Shown in pieces: positions 48,768 to 63,161 of a stretch of DNA of 64,000 bases. The translations under genes and the position numbers were made by a program. The stretch comes from Psilocybe azurescens (lineage: Eukaryota > Basidiomycota > Agaricomycetes > Agaricales > Agrocybaceae), in the NCBI GenBank assembly GCA_023853785.1, contig JAJIRX010000890.1, positions 1-64,000 on the forward strand, in the 5' to 3' direction. The notes below the pieces were generated by a model that worked only from the letters and a program-made list of their open reading frames with translations, searched no databases and was not told where the DNA came from. The stretch's first letter is position 1, and the number at the start of each line of letters is the position of its first letter.

Positions 48768-49160
48768 CTACGGGTTGTTATATTTGAAAGAGTCGGCCTG
48801 GGCCACCTGGCGAGATTGGGATTGAAGTCGCTGAATAAGGTCCTTTGCCACATATTTTTTCTGAGTAAATAAAAAGAGTCGCTCCATTGTTGGGTTGCAA
48901 TAGGTAACATACTGCCATTGAACAGATCGGCTCTTTTTTTGCTGAAAGGTATTCATGAGAATTACTGTTTCGGTAACTGTTGAGCAACGGGTGAGGTGCC
49001 TGCAGTCTTGTTGGATGAAAAGAATGAGGTGATTTTCTTGACTGACTTCCATTATCAGGCGGTATCGGGGTACTTGGCCAATACTTAGCACTAGTCGAAT
49101 CTCTAGAAATGTTGTATCACTTGTCATACTAAAATAGAGGAGAATACTTGATAGCTCCAT
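48768..49160 (-). CDS. Hypothetical protein, 130 codons, partly conserved-looking
   Basis: The frame (EIRLVLSIGQVPRYRLIMEV, ENHLILFIQQDCRHLTR, QKKSRSVQWQYVTYC) has balanced protein composition and Cys/His/Trp residues, unlike an accidental ORF. It lies just inside the left inverted arm and is divergent from the DUF6535 gene. The 5' part may lie in further exons toward 49330. I do not recognise a family. Confidence 0.45.
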   Translation of the reverse strand: MELSSILLYFSMTSDTTFLEIRLVLSIGQVPRYRLIMEVSQENHLILFIQQDCRHLTRCSTVTETVILMNTFQQKKSRSVQWQYVTYCNPTMERLFLFTQKKYVAKDLIQRLQSQSRQVAQADSFKYNNP

Positions 49161-49499
49161 TTAGGGCTTTGAAATGTTCCAAAGGGCCAAAGGTTCTGTC
49201 AAATTGTTTCCAAGAGAATTTCAATCTGGACTTTAATCTGAACTTCAATACATATCAGTCTGATTATTTCCGATTATACCCGAGCCCTTTCCAGTCACTA
49301 ACGCCCATCACGAGGTCGAACGAAAAGACAGTTCATGAGCCTAGTCCATGCTAGCAGTTAAATACAAACCACACGTTATATAACGCCTGCTAAACTTCTG
49401 ACAAGGATTGATCTGCTTCCGCTGTGTGAGCCCTGGTATAAACGGAGTCGAGAACACATCGACCTGCATGAACTCTGCCAACGGCACATTCTAAGTAGT

Positions 49500-52107
49500 A
49501 TGGAGCAGGCATCGGATCATCAGGTGCGAGACAAGTTCTAACGAATGATATTAATTTTTCACATTTCCTTCAGCATGATACTACCTCTCGCAATGAACCT
49601 AAATCACGGAAGAGATGGAAAATGGATGACCCCTTTCAGTACGCCCCTCCCAAACCGGATGGCGAGCCTTGGACCACGTTGCTGGAGCCACCTTTGAAGA
49701 TGGACAAGATTCGGTGTGATGCCTGGAAAGATGAAGTACAGAATTTATTGATCTTTGTGAGTTGTGTCCCACATCCGTTATTAGCAAGCGCTAAAATAAT
49801 CAAGGCTGGACTTTTCTCGGCCGTTGTAACGGCTTTCGTTATTGAATCTTACAAAAGTCTTCAGAGAGACTCAACTAACGACATTGTCAGTTTGCTATTC
49901 CACATCGCATCACAGCTTGATACGAACACCGGCAACAACTCTTCCATTTTTTCATCCCCATCATCCCTATCGTTTTCTCCTACTCCGTCGTCAATCCGGA
50001 TCAACACATTCTGGTTTCTTAGCCTTGTGCTTAGTTTGACAACGGTGTTGATTGGTATTGTGTCACTTCAATGGCTTAGAGAATACCAAAATTATAGCAG
50101 TGTTCCACCAAGGGATCAATTTGCTATATTTAATATGCGCAGAGAAGGACTCGATCAGTGGCATGTCCACAAGGTATTCACGGCCATGCCCCTTCTCCTG
50201 CAATGTGCTCTGGTGCTATTCTTTGCAGGATTGATCGATTTCTTACTGGCCTTTGGAGACCTTGCAGTTGTGATACCTGTCAGCATCGTGATAGGATTCA
50301 CGCTGCTCTTCCTTGTCCTCACCACAATTTCCCCAACGCTTCAGGGCCTGTCTCTCTTCCTTCATTCCTTTACTTCAGTCCCATATTTCTCTCCGCCAGT
50401 GCAATGTCCTTATAAATCCCCCCAGTCTTATGCTGTCCGTGCAATCTCTTTGCCACTTTTTCGTTTATGTCATTATCTCAACCCTCAAATACGTTCATTT
50501 AGCCTGAGAACCCGACATTATATCAACGAGTTGTTTTCCACGACAAATGCACTACCGCTTATCATCCAAAAGGACGACTTTACAAAATATATCATATATA
50601 GCCATAGAACCTGGACGGATTTCGATCTTACCTGGCTCAAAATACGGGATGCATATATGCGCTGCGTCTACAATCGGCCATTGGAGCAAGAGCAACTCGG
50701 CTTTGTGTCTGAGTCCACCCTTCCAATTTATGACATTGTCGAAGGCTTGACTTCCCAAACTGTGTATAATCCCGGTCCGGCATATCACTGCTTCGCAGAA
50801 ATCTGCGACTCTGCGCTTCTGCCCCTGCGTAACCGTATATCAGGAAGGGATCAACATTGCCAAAACGCGTATCTTCATGACCTCATATCAGCCTACTTGC
50901 CTTGGAACGATACGTGCATATCCGAATTCTTTGCAGTCCATCGCTGGAATGAAAGACATTTAATAGAGGCGATCTTGAAACACCAAAATTTATTCAATTT
51001 CTTGTATTTCTTGTCGTTGCGAACACGGAAACCTGTGATGGAGGTACACATGCAGGAAATACAACTAAGGCTAATATCACACATGTATCAAACAAGGTAC
51101 GAAATTCTCCCAAAGGACCCCGAGCCCTGTTTGCCTATCAGTCTCGTTCTCGGAGACTTCGTTTCGCATTACTGTCGAGACCAACATGTGTCCGAGCAGA
51201 TTTATAATGGTAAGCTTGTCTTTCATTTTGATGCCATACTATTGGACAATTACTGATTAATTGCGTTCACAGATATTTCCTGGCAGATAGCTCAAGTCGC
51301 CTTATCGATTTTTGAAGAAATTAGCCAACTCACCCGAAAAGCCAAACGCCTGGCACTTGTTCACTCTAACCAGGCCCAACGTGCCTCTCTTCGTGCCTTT
51401 ATGACACATTTCCGATCCTTCACCACCGATGCCCTTGATTGGTCAGTTTGGGAGACTCGTCACCCAGCAAGCTGAACGTCGACATCAAAGACGCTTTTCG
51501 GGAAGTCGCCATTTTCATCCAGGAGCGCCTCGAACATAAAATCACGACAAGGCTGGCTGAGACTTTGGCTCAGCCAAGTCTGCTTTTCTATGCTTCGGCG
51601 CTGTTCATACAGGAGCACAGTCAGCTACCGCTCGGGCTCGACAGTCTTTTCGACTCCCTGTACGCCACTGTGTGTAGATACAAGAAGCTCACTATAGACC
51701 TTGATAGAATGGACGCTGTTATAGAGGAGCGGCTACTGGCAGAAGATCAGGTGGCGATGAATGGCGATATACTTTTCTCGACAAATTGGTGGACGATCTT
51801 CAGATCACGTTTCGTGAATTACAACAAGGCGCCCGCAGGGCAGAATCAAGAGCATCCTCTCGATCAATCCTTGCCAGTTATGGCCGCCGTTCCAGGTCCA
51901 GACGATTTTATTGCCGAATATGAAGGCTCGGAATTAGCTGGAAGAGAAGATTCAATCATCGATTTCTCTTACGTGGTATCCGACGCAGGCGAGCCGGAAA
52001 TAGCACAAAATACGAGTATCAGCTCCAGCGTATCCTGTTCGGAAAATAGCTTTCCTTTTAAGAATAGTTCCACGATTGCATATGACATAGGGCGAAGCAA
52101 ACAATGA
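49500..52107 (+). CDS. DUF6535 family membrane protein, multi-exon
   Basis: Function unknown; the family is expanded in Agaricomycetes. The first exon is 49500-49523 (MEQASDHQ), then an intron to 49573. The 48-nt stretch 49757-49804 has GTGAGT...AG ends and no stop, so it looks coding. Removing it joins LLIF to AGLFSAVVTAFVIESYKSL, the family hallmark. Three more hydrophobic helices follow: WFLSLVLSLTTVLIGIVSL, LLLQCALVLFFAGLIDFLL and VVIPVSIVIGFTLLFLVL. A long soluble region ends exon 3 at 51209, then an intron (51210-51272) and an exon with QIAQVALSIFEEISQLT. Near 51474 the frame shifts by one base between RHPAS and LNVDIKDAF. The stop is at 52105-52107. The last 70 bases lie in the right inverted arm. 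Confidence 0.75.
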
Positions 52108-53014
52108 CATACCACAATATGGTATAAAAACGGGACGTTCATAGAGAACTTCCGCATCATCTCTTACCTCTCTTCCACTGCCATCTCATGGAAGACTCGC
52201 CTCAATCCATCTACCTTACTCTACTTTACACTCATTATAGATGACGACGATCATATTACAGAACGATACATGCTCTCGTCCCTTTGCGATGGACCTCCTC
52301 CGAAATGTGAAAGTAAGACCAATCTCGCCTTTATCAGTATTTTACTGACGTCGGCATGAAGCATTTCCACGATCCCGCCTTGAGCCATTTATCAAGAACC
52401 ACCCCCATAGACAGTGAAAACGACATATACCCTCTTCGTGACGTTCTTGGATAGTTGCGTCATCCAAAAGCGAGTAAGTTAAAAATCATCGCCTATACAC
52501 CGTACTAACAGTTGCGTTCAGTATTTCCGTGACCCCGCCTTGAGCCATTTGTTGGCCATTTGCCAAATTAACTTCCAGCGTCAGTTCTATCGCCCTGAAA
52601 CCGACTAACCGACACCTAATGCAGACTCGCTCACACCGGCCAACGAACACAGCAAGAAGTATACCACTCCATTCCGGCCACGTAGTCCGGCCTGGTGGGT
52701 TGGGGCTGTGCGGTATGGCCTAATCCCAGCGATTTAGCCATGGGCGAGGCAGTTAGTGCGCTGCCCTCACCTCGCCTTGATGTGTGGCATCCCCGAGAAC
52801 AGTACCGCTAGATTGCATGCCATCGTCGCATTCTAGTAAAGAGCTACGGGGGTGAATATAGATTGCTGGTGCTTCACCTACCTCCGCCGTGAGCGGTGCC
52901 ATTAGATTGCATGCCATCGTCACTTTCTATTGGGAACCGTGGGGGTTAGTAATCGGTTCTCCCGTGTTGTAGTCGAGTTTGGCGAGCGGAAGTTGGCGTG
53001 AGGTGTGTTCGTCC
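52034..53014 (-). repeat. Right arm of the 5.2-kb inverted-repeat structure
   Basis: Reverse-complement partner of 47765-48752. It starts inside the last codons of the DUF6535 gene and ends near GAGGTGTGTTCGTCCT. I see no target duplication at the outer ends. Confidence 0.8.
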
Positions 53015-54056
53015 TATTTCGTCGTCTAGGCACTCTTGGCTGATCATCTTCTCATAGCTTCCACATCCAATGTCTACCTCAGAACAATGGATTAAGAACC
53101 TAGACCATGTTGTCATTATGCTTGTCTAGATTCTGTTTCATTCTTTCGTCTGTTCTGCTGTATAACAGTAACGACGTGTGATTGCCAAAAAATATGCATC
53201 CCTTGAGAAAGCTCTATTTTGGTGAGTTCTCTGGTTACCCATCGATGTACAAGGGTGCTCAACAGGGTGTTTTTTAGACTGGCTAATGTAATTAATACGT
53301 TCGGCCTACGGTACCACAGTCAATTCTAGTTCTCAGTCATAGGAAAGATCGCTACTGGTGCATAATCTTGTGCCATTCTTTTTCCGTTTAACGCTAATGG
53401 CATCCTTCGTAGGATTCTTAACTTCAATGATATGCGTCTTTAATACCATCGCCTATTAGTCGTTGTAAATTGAAAATTTACAATCAGCCGAAGCCTGCCT
53501 AAGTTTAGTCGGTCTTGACGTTCTGGCTTCCTTTTGATATGTGAGTTTTCACTTTGTTCTCGTTTAGAGAACGCCTGACGATGGCCGACTTAATTAGGTA
53601 TTCTGTTTCCTTTCCTTTTCTCTTTCTTATATATAAACGCTTCTGGTTTCATCGTTCTCTATAGTCCCATCTCTTTTCTTTTCTTTTCTCAGGTCTCACC
53701 GATGAAAGTGATCGTACCTAGTCAGTGCTTTCTTGCTGTCTCGAAATCTATTGATGTTTCGCTAACGTCGATGCCCATAGGATTCGCGAGTAAATAATCC
53801 ATCCTCAGCATCTAATGCTAGTCACCAAAGCACACATACAATCAATCAAACGAATCGTACGAGAACTTGACGCAAAGCACCTGTTCGTAATAGGTGCATT
53901 TCGATTTTTCTTGAGCCCGCGCACAGTTAATTCAATGCCACATTCCCACCAGATATTCATAGTGTAGTTCTTCTCACAGAGCCACTGAACTTTTCTTCTT
54001 TTCCATTTATATTGTAAATCATGTCCATATTATAATCAAACATACATTTCATGTCT
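53015..54056. other. Intergenic, no gene seen
   Basis: TTTTCTTTTC-rich tracts near 53600-53695 and scattered pyrimidine runs. No coding frame or repeat was recognised. Confidence 0.5.
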
Positions 54057-55145
54057 TTAGCAATTAGCCAGCTGAGTCGTAAGCGCAGCCTGCTCTGCTG
54101 TGTCAATTGTCAACAAATAGAAGTGTTTGACCGTTACCCATGCGCGAACGTAAGTGCAGACATAACTCGCGAGGGGTGGAAGAAAATGGGCTACATCTAC
54201 ATTCATATTTAGCCACTTTGGAAACCTATACACTAGGAGAGAACAGTACCTCTATCTCCTGTATTTCAGGCAAATGAGGTCAATTTTTTTACTAATACTC
54301 CTGTATGGACTGGGTGCACACCTTTCGATTCATTTAGACTTTACATCAAGAACAATTTGTGAGCGCCTGTAGGTCCGAAGCGCTTGTAGTGACACTCACT
54401 TGTCGGTTATAGCAACGAGCTGGGGACGAGTAAGGTCATTTGCGAAGGCTTCTCGCTGAGCAGGAGTCCAGTCTCGAGCCCCAGACAGCCATGCCTTGTT
54501 GGTCATATCGACGGTGAATATTTTGATAAATAATAAATTAGAAGTCATCTTTACCTCTTTCAAGGGCACAAGATGATCCTGAAGGAACCGTCTAGCGTTA
54601 AATCTATTAATAATGTGCCTTCTTAACAGACACTCACGATATCGAGATCGCTGGCAAGAGTGGTCGGGACGCCGTCATAGGGTGATACCCAATTTCCCGA
54701 AACTGACGCACAAGCGTTGTTTGTGACGACATTGGTGCCATCGCGTTTGAGCACGGCTATTAGGGTAGTATGGTCACTGAGTGAGAGATATAAGGGCAGC
54801 TTGAGAGGGGCGTACTCTCTCGTGTATCACAATTTCCAGAGACTACGAGAGGGTGAATGCCGACATTGTGAGGAAGGATCGTGAATTTACGCACTGAGAT
54901 CCCATGTCTTAAACAAAGAGCGACTGTATGGAGGGTCGTTGGAGTCGACAGCAACTACAACTGAAAGATTATAGATATAGGTTAGATCACCCAAGAGCGA
55001 AAGCAAGACAAGATAACGTACGCTCGGAAAGGAACTGTCTGGCAGTCTCACCATCAACGGGGGTCGGAATGTCACGACGGAGAGGGGAGGATAGCACAGC
55101 TACAGAGACTGCGAGAATTGACAGAAAGGTATTACGAATGTACAT
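54057..55145 (-). CDS. Secreted HNH-type nuclease (DUF1524 / GmrSD-like), about seven exons
   Basis: Extracellular HNH-fold nuclease. The start at 55145 gives a signal peptide (MYIRNTFLSILAVSVAVLSS). After LRRDIPTPVDGETARQFLSE comes the family core: YSRSLFKTW, SGNCDTRETVLKRDG, ACASVSGNWVSPYDG, then LDIDHLVPLKEAWLSGARDW with the HNH-type Asp-His pair, LTRPQLVAITD, and FLPPLASYVCTYVRAWVTVK. A C-terminal Cys ends the protein (LANC). Exons are small, including a 24-nt exon (54555-54578) coding DHLVPLKE and a 17-nt exon (54322-54338). All borders I can place are GT-AG and the frame is continuous, so it looks intact. Substrate and biological role (nutrient, competition or defence) are inference. 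Confidence 0.8.
54322..54338 (-). other. 17-nt micro-exon of the HNH nuclease gene
   Basis: TCTAAATGAATCGAAAG between an upstream AG and a downstream GT joins ITDN-type codons to SKGD and the FLPPLASY segment in frame. Confidence 0.6.
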
Positions 55146-56083
55146 TCTTCCTGATTGTACGTGCACTGACGGGAAGGAAGAGCTTGTGTAGATGCGCCTT
55201 TTCAATCCAACGGTGCTCTTCTTCTACATCGGAAAAGGCCACATAATTCGCTTCTCTGTTAATAAAACGCATGGATGATGGATCTTATCTAAGACGAACC
55301 ATAAGCTGCGATGTCCTAAATTTAACACAAGACTGGAAATTCACCCATAATGAGCATCCTCGGTCGAACGTGCTTGCCATTGTCGAGATGGCGCATCAAC
55401 ATCTAGTTCTTTCATTGGCAGGAGCTTGTGGGAATTGACCTTTAATTGAAGACCGGTACTATAGACAGAGTACATAGTCCATTCAATCTCCTCTGGTCTA
55501 CGTATGTCACTGATTGGCCCACCTGACAGCGGGGATGGTACATGTAGATCAAGTTTCCCCAGTTCAATAGAAAGTCACTGATCAAAATCCGTTTTTAATC
55601 TTCTTTTATCACATAGTAGTGGAGAGAACTAACATAGATTTGACATGGAACATTTCCAGACTTTGATATACTGCCAGTTGACACAAGATTGACAAGCGGT
55701 GGCTTTTAATGTATTGCAAGAGCCCAAAGTCAGAAGGTTGAGAATAAAATATACAGTCAGGTAATCAAGTGAGCATATATAGCAATTGGAGAGGCGGAGC
55801 AGAAGAAAGGAGAGGAATCCGAGCCCTCATGAAATTGGAGTCGAGTTGAAAGGGAGCAAAAGGAAAAGATAAACATCATGTGGTCGTGGAATCATTTATC
55901 CAAAACAGATCTAAGTTATCACCAAAATAATGGACCATACACACTACACCAACCGAACTTTCATCTGGTCGCCTTCACACAGTTACGCTATGAATACTAT
56001 ATTCAACCCACGATATGGAAAATTCATGAGAGTGGAAAGATAACATCATATACCATCTTATCAGCAACTTCAAAGGCCCCCAG
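55146..56083. other. Intergenic between divergent genes
   Basis: Upstream region of both the HNH nuclease (minus) and the FAD monooxygenase (plus). No clear TATA box or gene was found. Confidence 0.5.
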
Positions 56084-57824
56084 ATGACATTACGCATTGG
56101 AATCATGTACGATCCCCTTAATTTTATGTCAGAATGCATTCCTCGAGAATCTCACCGATCTAGGTAGAGGTGGAGGTATAGGCGGTTTGACTTTAGCTGT
56201 GGCGCTTAGTCGTATGAGACTTGAGGAGCATATACAGGTTGACATATACGAATCGGCGCCTGAACTGACCCAGATTGGAGCTGGTATTACATTCTGGCCA
56301 AGAGCGTGGAAGATTTTGGGGAAGTTAGGATTGGAGTCGGCTCTTGCGAGCCATCTTTCTCCAGGTCAGCATATACCGGATGGAATGCCACGTCAGTATA
56401 CACATTTTTAATGTTGCTGAAAAGGCCACTGATTTCCGACGACGCCCTTCCAGGCTTAGCTTTTCAATTTAGAAAGGCTGACCAAAAAGAAGGTGTACCT
56501 ATTCGCGACCTTGTTTTTGCTGGTTAGTGGTAGGAGTTAGAATTTATCTAAACTATTTAATGATGTCTGCTTATATAGGTGCTGCACTGTCCTTTCATCG
56601 CGCTATCGTCCAAGAGGTCTTGTTAAAGGACATATCTGCTTCTTTTCAATGCCATCTCTCGAAGCGTCTTCAATCTTACAGTGTTAACTCAGAAGAGATT
56701 GAGTTACTTTTCGAAGACGAAACGACTGCCACCTGTGACCTCCTCATAGGGGCCGATGGTCTGAAGTCCGTGGTGCGAAAGCATCTTGTCAAGGACACTA
56801 AAATGACTCCCGATCCTATATGGAGTGGAAGCTTTGCATATCGGTCTATGATCAATAGCACTCTGGTTACCGCAGACATGCCAGGACATCGCGCGTTGAA
56901 GACTCCGACTATAGTAAGTACGGTTCGCTTTTCATTCACGATATCTCCTGACTTCAAACACAGTACTGCGGAAAGAATCAGGCAAACTAAATCCTTTTTG
57001 AGGTTTCTCAATTACTCACCATGCTCTAGCATATTGTCGCGTATCCTATACTCCAGGGCCGCGTTGTCAATATTGCCGCCTATGTCTGCGATATGGACAA
57101 TGAAGGCTCCCCGGTATGAGGGACCGTCTTTCCTGGACGTCACGAACGATGAGGTCATGCCCTTTTTTGATAAGTGGGAAGAGGAAGTGCGTTGTTTGGT
57201 GAAGGTTGATTCTCTTCAATTTTCTACCTTCGGGAAAAGTGATGTCTTGGTTCTGCTTTTTTTTTAGCACATGGACAAGCCATCAAGGTGGGCCATTCAT
57301 GCAATCAAGCCACTCGGGGCGTACGCGTCTGGTCCCGTACTTCTTCTTGGTGATGCAGTATGTCTTTCTTCCATACAGAACCAACATGTACCATGTTTAA
57401 GATTGTTCACGTTTCCCAGGCACATGCGATGACTCCTCATCAAGGAAATGGCTCAGGCCAAGCAATTGAAGTAAGCTTTAACTCTGCCTTATGTTCTGGT
57501 TCATGTGTTGACTCGCCACTGTAGGATGCATACATTCTCGCACACCTCATTTCTAAGGCTGTTCGAACCCAAACACCAATATCCAAGTTGACAGAAGTCT
57601 ACGACGCTATACGGAGACCCTTTGCCAACTTTGTGCATTGTGCTTCAAGGACTCATGGTCTCCTATACGAGTTCAACGCTCCTGACTTTGTAGATGTTCA
57701 GAAAGGAGAGGAAGTGAGTTCGGAAAGGTTGGAGAAACTCAGCGACATGATCGTTGGTGACTGGGAATATGCGTGGCTTACGACGGCGGAGGAAGATTTG
57801 CAACGTGGGCTTGCTATGTTGTGA
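56084..57824 (+). CDS. FAD-dependent monooxygenase, salicylate hydroxylase-like
   Basis: A group A flavoprotein monooxygenase that probably hydroxylates an aromatic acid with NAD(P)H. Exon 1 is 56084-56106; an intron to 56167 joins IGII to GGGIGGLTLAVALS, the FAD Rossmann motif. Next are LAFQFRKADQKEG, SFHRAIVQEVLL, CDLLIGADGLKSVVRK (DG motif), YCGKNQ joined to HIVAYPI by a 48-nt GC-AG intron (56982-57029), DKPSRWAIHA, and GDAAHAMTPHQGNGSGQAIE with DAYILAHL after an intron. The stop is at 57822-57824. The second exon junction (about 56366-56430) is unresolved. A one-base G insertion near 57113 breaks EGSP/YEGPS. If these are real it is damaged, otherwise about 430 residues. Confidence 0.75.
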
Positions 57825-60800
57825 ATCGCTAGCCTATTTTCTTGAATCTCCTTCAATAATCTCAATCATACACTGGGTGCGTTTTCTAATCCTGGTCGTC
57901 AACTTTATGTTAGTCAGGCGATCGGACATTTAAAGCTGCTTTATCATAATTGGTTGCCCAATGAGCATTCCCGCAGCCAGCTCGTCCATACCAGCGGAGT
58001 GGCGTGTCCTTCAACGACCGTTACTTATCTTCGTCGCCATTCCAACAGCTTCACCCATCAAGAAATTGAAGACCATGTATGTCACGTCATCACACTGATG
58101 AAATACACCACCTGTGAGCAGGCATTAGATTGCAGTTGCCTCAAGTATAACTCACCAGGTTTTCTAGAAGATGTTCAAAACAGAATCTCTTTTCATAATT
58201 CGTACTCTGGCTAGGCTGTCTTTACTCTAGGGAGTTACTTATGAAAATGGAGATTAGTGGAATGTGCAAGGTGTTCTAAACTCCACAATGCTCTTGTCTG
58301 ATCGTCCGCAGGCTTGGATTTTGTGTGATCTTCAACCGATGCTCGAGAATGGCTTTAAGGTAGCAGGTGCAGGATTAAGCTCTTAACAGAAACAATTGAT
58401 GTGGAGGAACTGTCGGCACAAAATGCAGGCAATTATGCAGGCACGAGTGCATAGAATGACAATAGCTTACTACCTTTCAATAAGCAGCATCATCCTCGCC
58501 TTTTTTGAAGACCTTGGCTTTTGCACTTTCCAAACTAACGCCATCGCCATCGGTTCATGTTATATCCCGTCTCCGCCGCACCTTATGCATCCCAGCACAG
58601 GTTTAAGTTCAGTATGAGATAATCTGCCGTCTTAATCGTTTCTGTTGGCCGTGCTGAGGGATGATGGGAATAAGATAGGACTAAAGCCGAGATCAGAAGA
58701 TTTTCCAACAGATTCAATGGCACGCGCGGTAGTAAGCTACATTGTTGGTTTTTCCCTGACGGTGCTTGTGTCCATTGTACCCTTTTCACCGAATGACGTG
58801 CGATGTCGGAAGTCTCTGATTACGGTCTGTGGAACTGCGGAAGAATGAACTTTGCCGTATCTGTTGGCTCTCTAGTCATCGGACTGTCTAGCCACCTCTT
58901 TTATCTCGCGACCTATCCCTCGCACCAGCCTTCACGCGTCAAAGTCATTAGTAGACAAGTATCATTTGTGTCTTGTCCATCGCAACGATATAAATTGTGC
59001 CTTCTCACTTGTTGTACCAAAGGAGATGATTCTCCACCCCCACAAATGATGCACCCACGAAGAAAGAAGAACAGAGAAGAACCCATGCGTATCAAACAAA
59101 ACCAATGTGGTGAACATTGTATCTGTGTTCTATTTTTAGATTTCTGGTACTCATATAACCGACCTGTGTTCCTTAGAAAAATCCAATGCCACTATAGAGG
59201 CCATATTACCGACTTACTCAGTAAGGAAGGCATATTAGGAACCAGCATAACCACGTTCCAGTTTGATGGCGGTCCCGAGCACGCGATAACGGTTCGTTAA
59301 ACGGACTTAAAGCACTAACCGCCCTGTGCTTCCAAAATGCTATCGATTTACTGCGGACCCGGCAGCACGATTCGGGTCAAGTGCTCGTAGTCAGGTCCTC
59401 CAGCAGTGCATGCAGCTACTTTCACGTGTATTGGACAAGTGAGTCTTTCGAACTTCTACTGAGAAGTCAGGTTATTAATAGCTTGCCACTGTATGCTCTG
59501 ACATGCAGTCCCGGATCTCTTTGATTCGCTGAGGTCAGTCGATAATTGGTGTAGCCTCGGCCGGTACATAGGAAACTCACGAAGGGCATTCGTTTAAATC
59601 GCCTCAAGTTTTGAAGATATTAGTTCTTTTGAATTTGCAATGTCATAGCATGTCATTTAGGTATTTATGTGTCTAGCTGTGCTTGCCAGTCTTATTTACC
59701 TTGCTGGTCCAATGCGGTGGCCGTGAGCAACCCAATCACCGTTGAACTTAAGGCATCTAATATCCATGTTATGGAAAGAAACATGACTCTGGACCGTGGC
59801 GGAAAGTTTCTAGGAACCCGGATCATCCAAATAAAATTATGACGGCTGATGAGATTCACTTAACGGTCTATCAGGCTTAATCGTCAACATGTTATGGCAA
59901 ACGGAGACATCATAATGTGGGGAAGGCTTCATCTATGATGCTTACATTCGCGGGCCTTTTCAAAGTTTTTGACGATACCCCGCTTTACGAAGCCCGGGTT
60001 TCACTCGGGTACATCGGAGTATATGATATTCTAGAAGCTATTTCCAGGATCGACACATGAGCAGACTTTACTAGACGGATTAGGATGGCACACAACTAGT
60101 AGTGGTAGTTTGGAGAGATCGAAATCCTTCAGAAAATGCATAGGATCTACCCTAGGCTGCCCCAGACTACAAAGCGAAGTCATTCGGATACAAATACTAT
60201 GAGCAACTTGCATGTACAGATTGTAAAGCGAATAGGCTGGTTCTGCGAGGTGTCGGAATGCGTGGGCGGCAAGCGTGCGGCCGTAATAGTCCGGTCCAGT
60301 GTCGGTCGCATAACCGTTGGCACGTGCTCTGTGACTTGTGACTACTAGCGCTCAGTGATCAGTATGGTGACGCAAGTTCCTTTCGAACATTTTCATCATT
60401 CATTCTCCATGCATACCCCCATCGTAAAGGGTGGGCAACACTTATCTTCAGATATAACCTGCGCTCAATGCAACTGCATAATTCCCCATGAACTCATCAA
60501 GACATCAAACACGCTCCTCGGTTGATCAAGTGTCTAGGGTGTTCCCAGAAAAATAAGAAGCCGCCTCCAACTCGACTCCTTCGATGTCAAGCGTCATTTG
60601 ACCTCTGAAACCAGGGGATTTAGTGGTCCGTATGCACCAATAATCAGAAGCAATATGACGGAATTAATAGAAACTCTTGTTCCTCTCCGAACGTAGTATT
60701 CTTGCCCATGCGATAATTCGTCCTTCCATTGGGGTTATCATGTCAACATTTTCTCCGCGTCTATTTTTGGCATAAATTAGATGGTCAACCGCCTCGTCAT

Positions 60801-60830
60801 GCAAAAGAACCGTAACTTAGGTCGGTTCCC
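57825..60830. other. Long region with no supported gene
   Basis: ORFs at 57954-58214, 58396-58617 and 58803-59300 (plus) have no recognised domain. The last has one hydrophobic stretch and a Cys-rich middle but no homologue I can name. Nothing supported from 59300 to 60800. Confidence 0.4.
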
Positions 60831-60837
60831 TATATAA
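60831..60837 (+). promoter_or_regulatory. TATA box of the glucoamylase gene
   Basis: TATATAAAGG, 76 bp before the ATG at 60907. Position and sequence fit a strong fungal core promoter. Confidence 0.7.
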
Positions 60838-60906
60838 AGGACGTGTTTTTGCTTCTAGTCTCCATCCTCAACGTTCAACGCTTTTCAAGCGCACGCCCGC
60901 TTCAGG

Positions 60907-63161
<2,255 letters not shown>

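Noticed and set aside
58803..59300. A 165-codon gene
   Set aside because: No recognised domain, no supporting exons, and composition similar to flanking DNA; left as an unsupported ORF.
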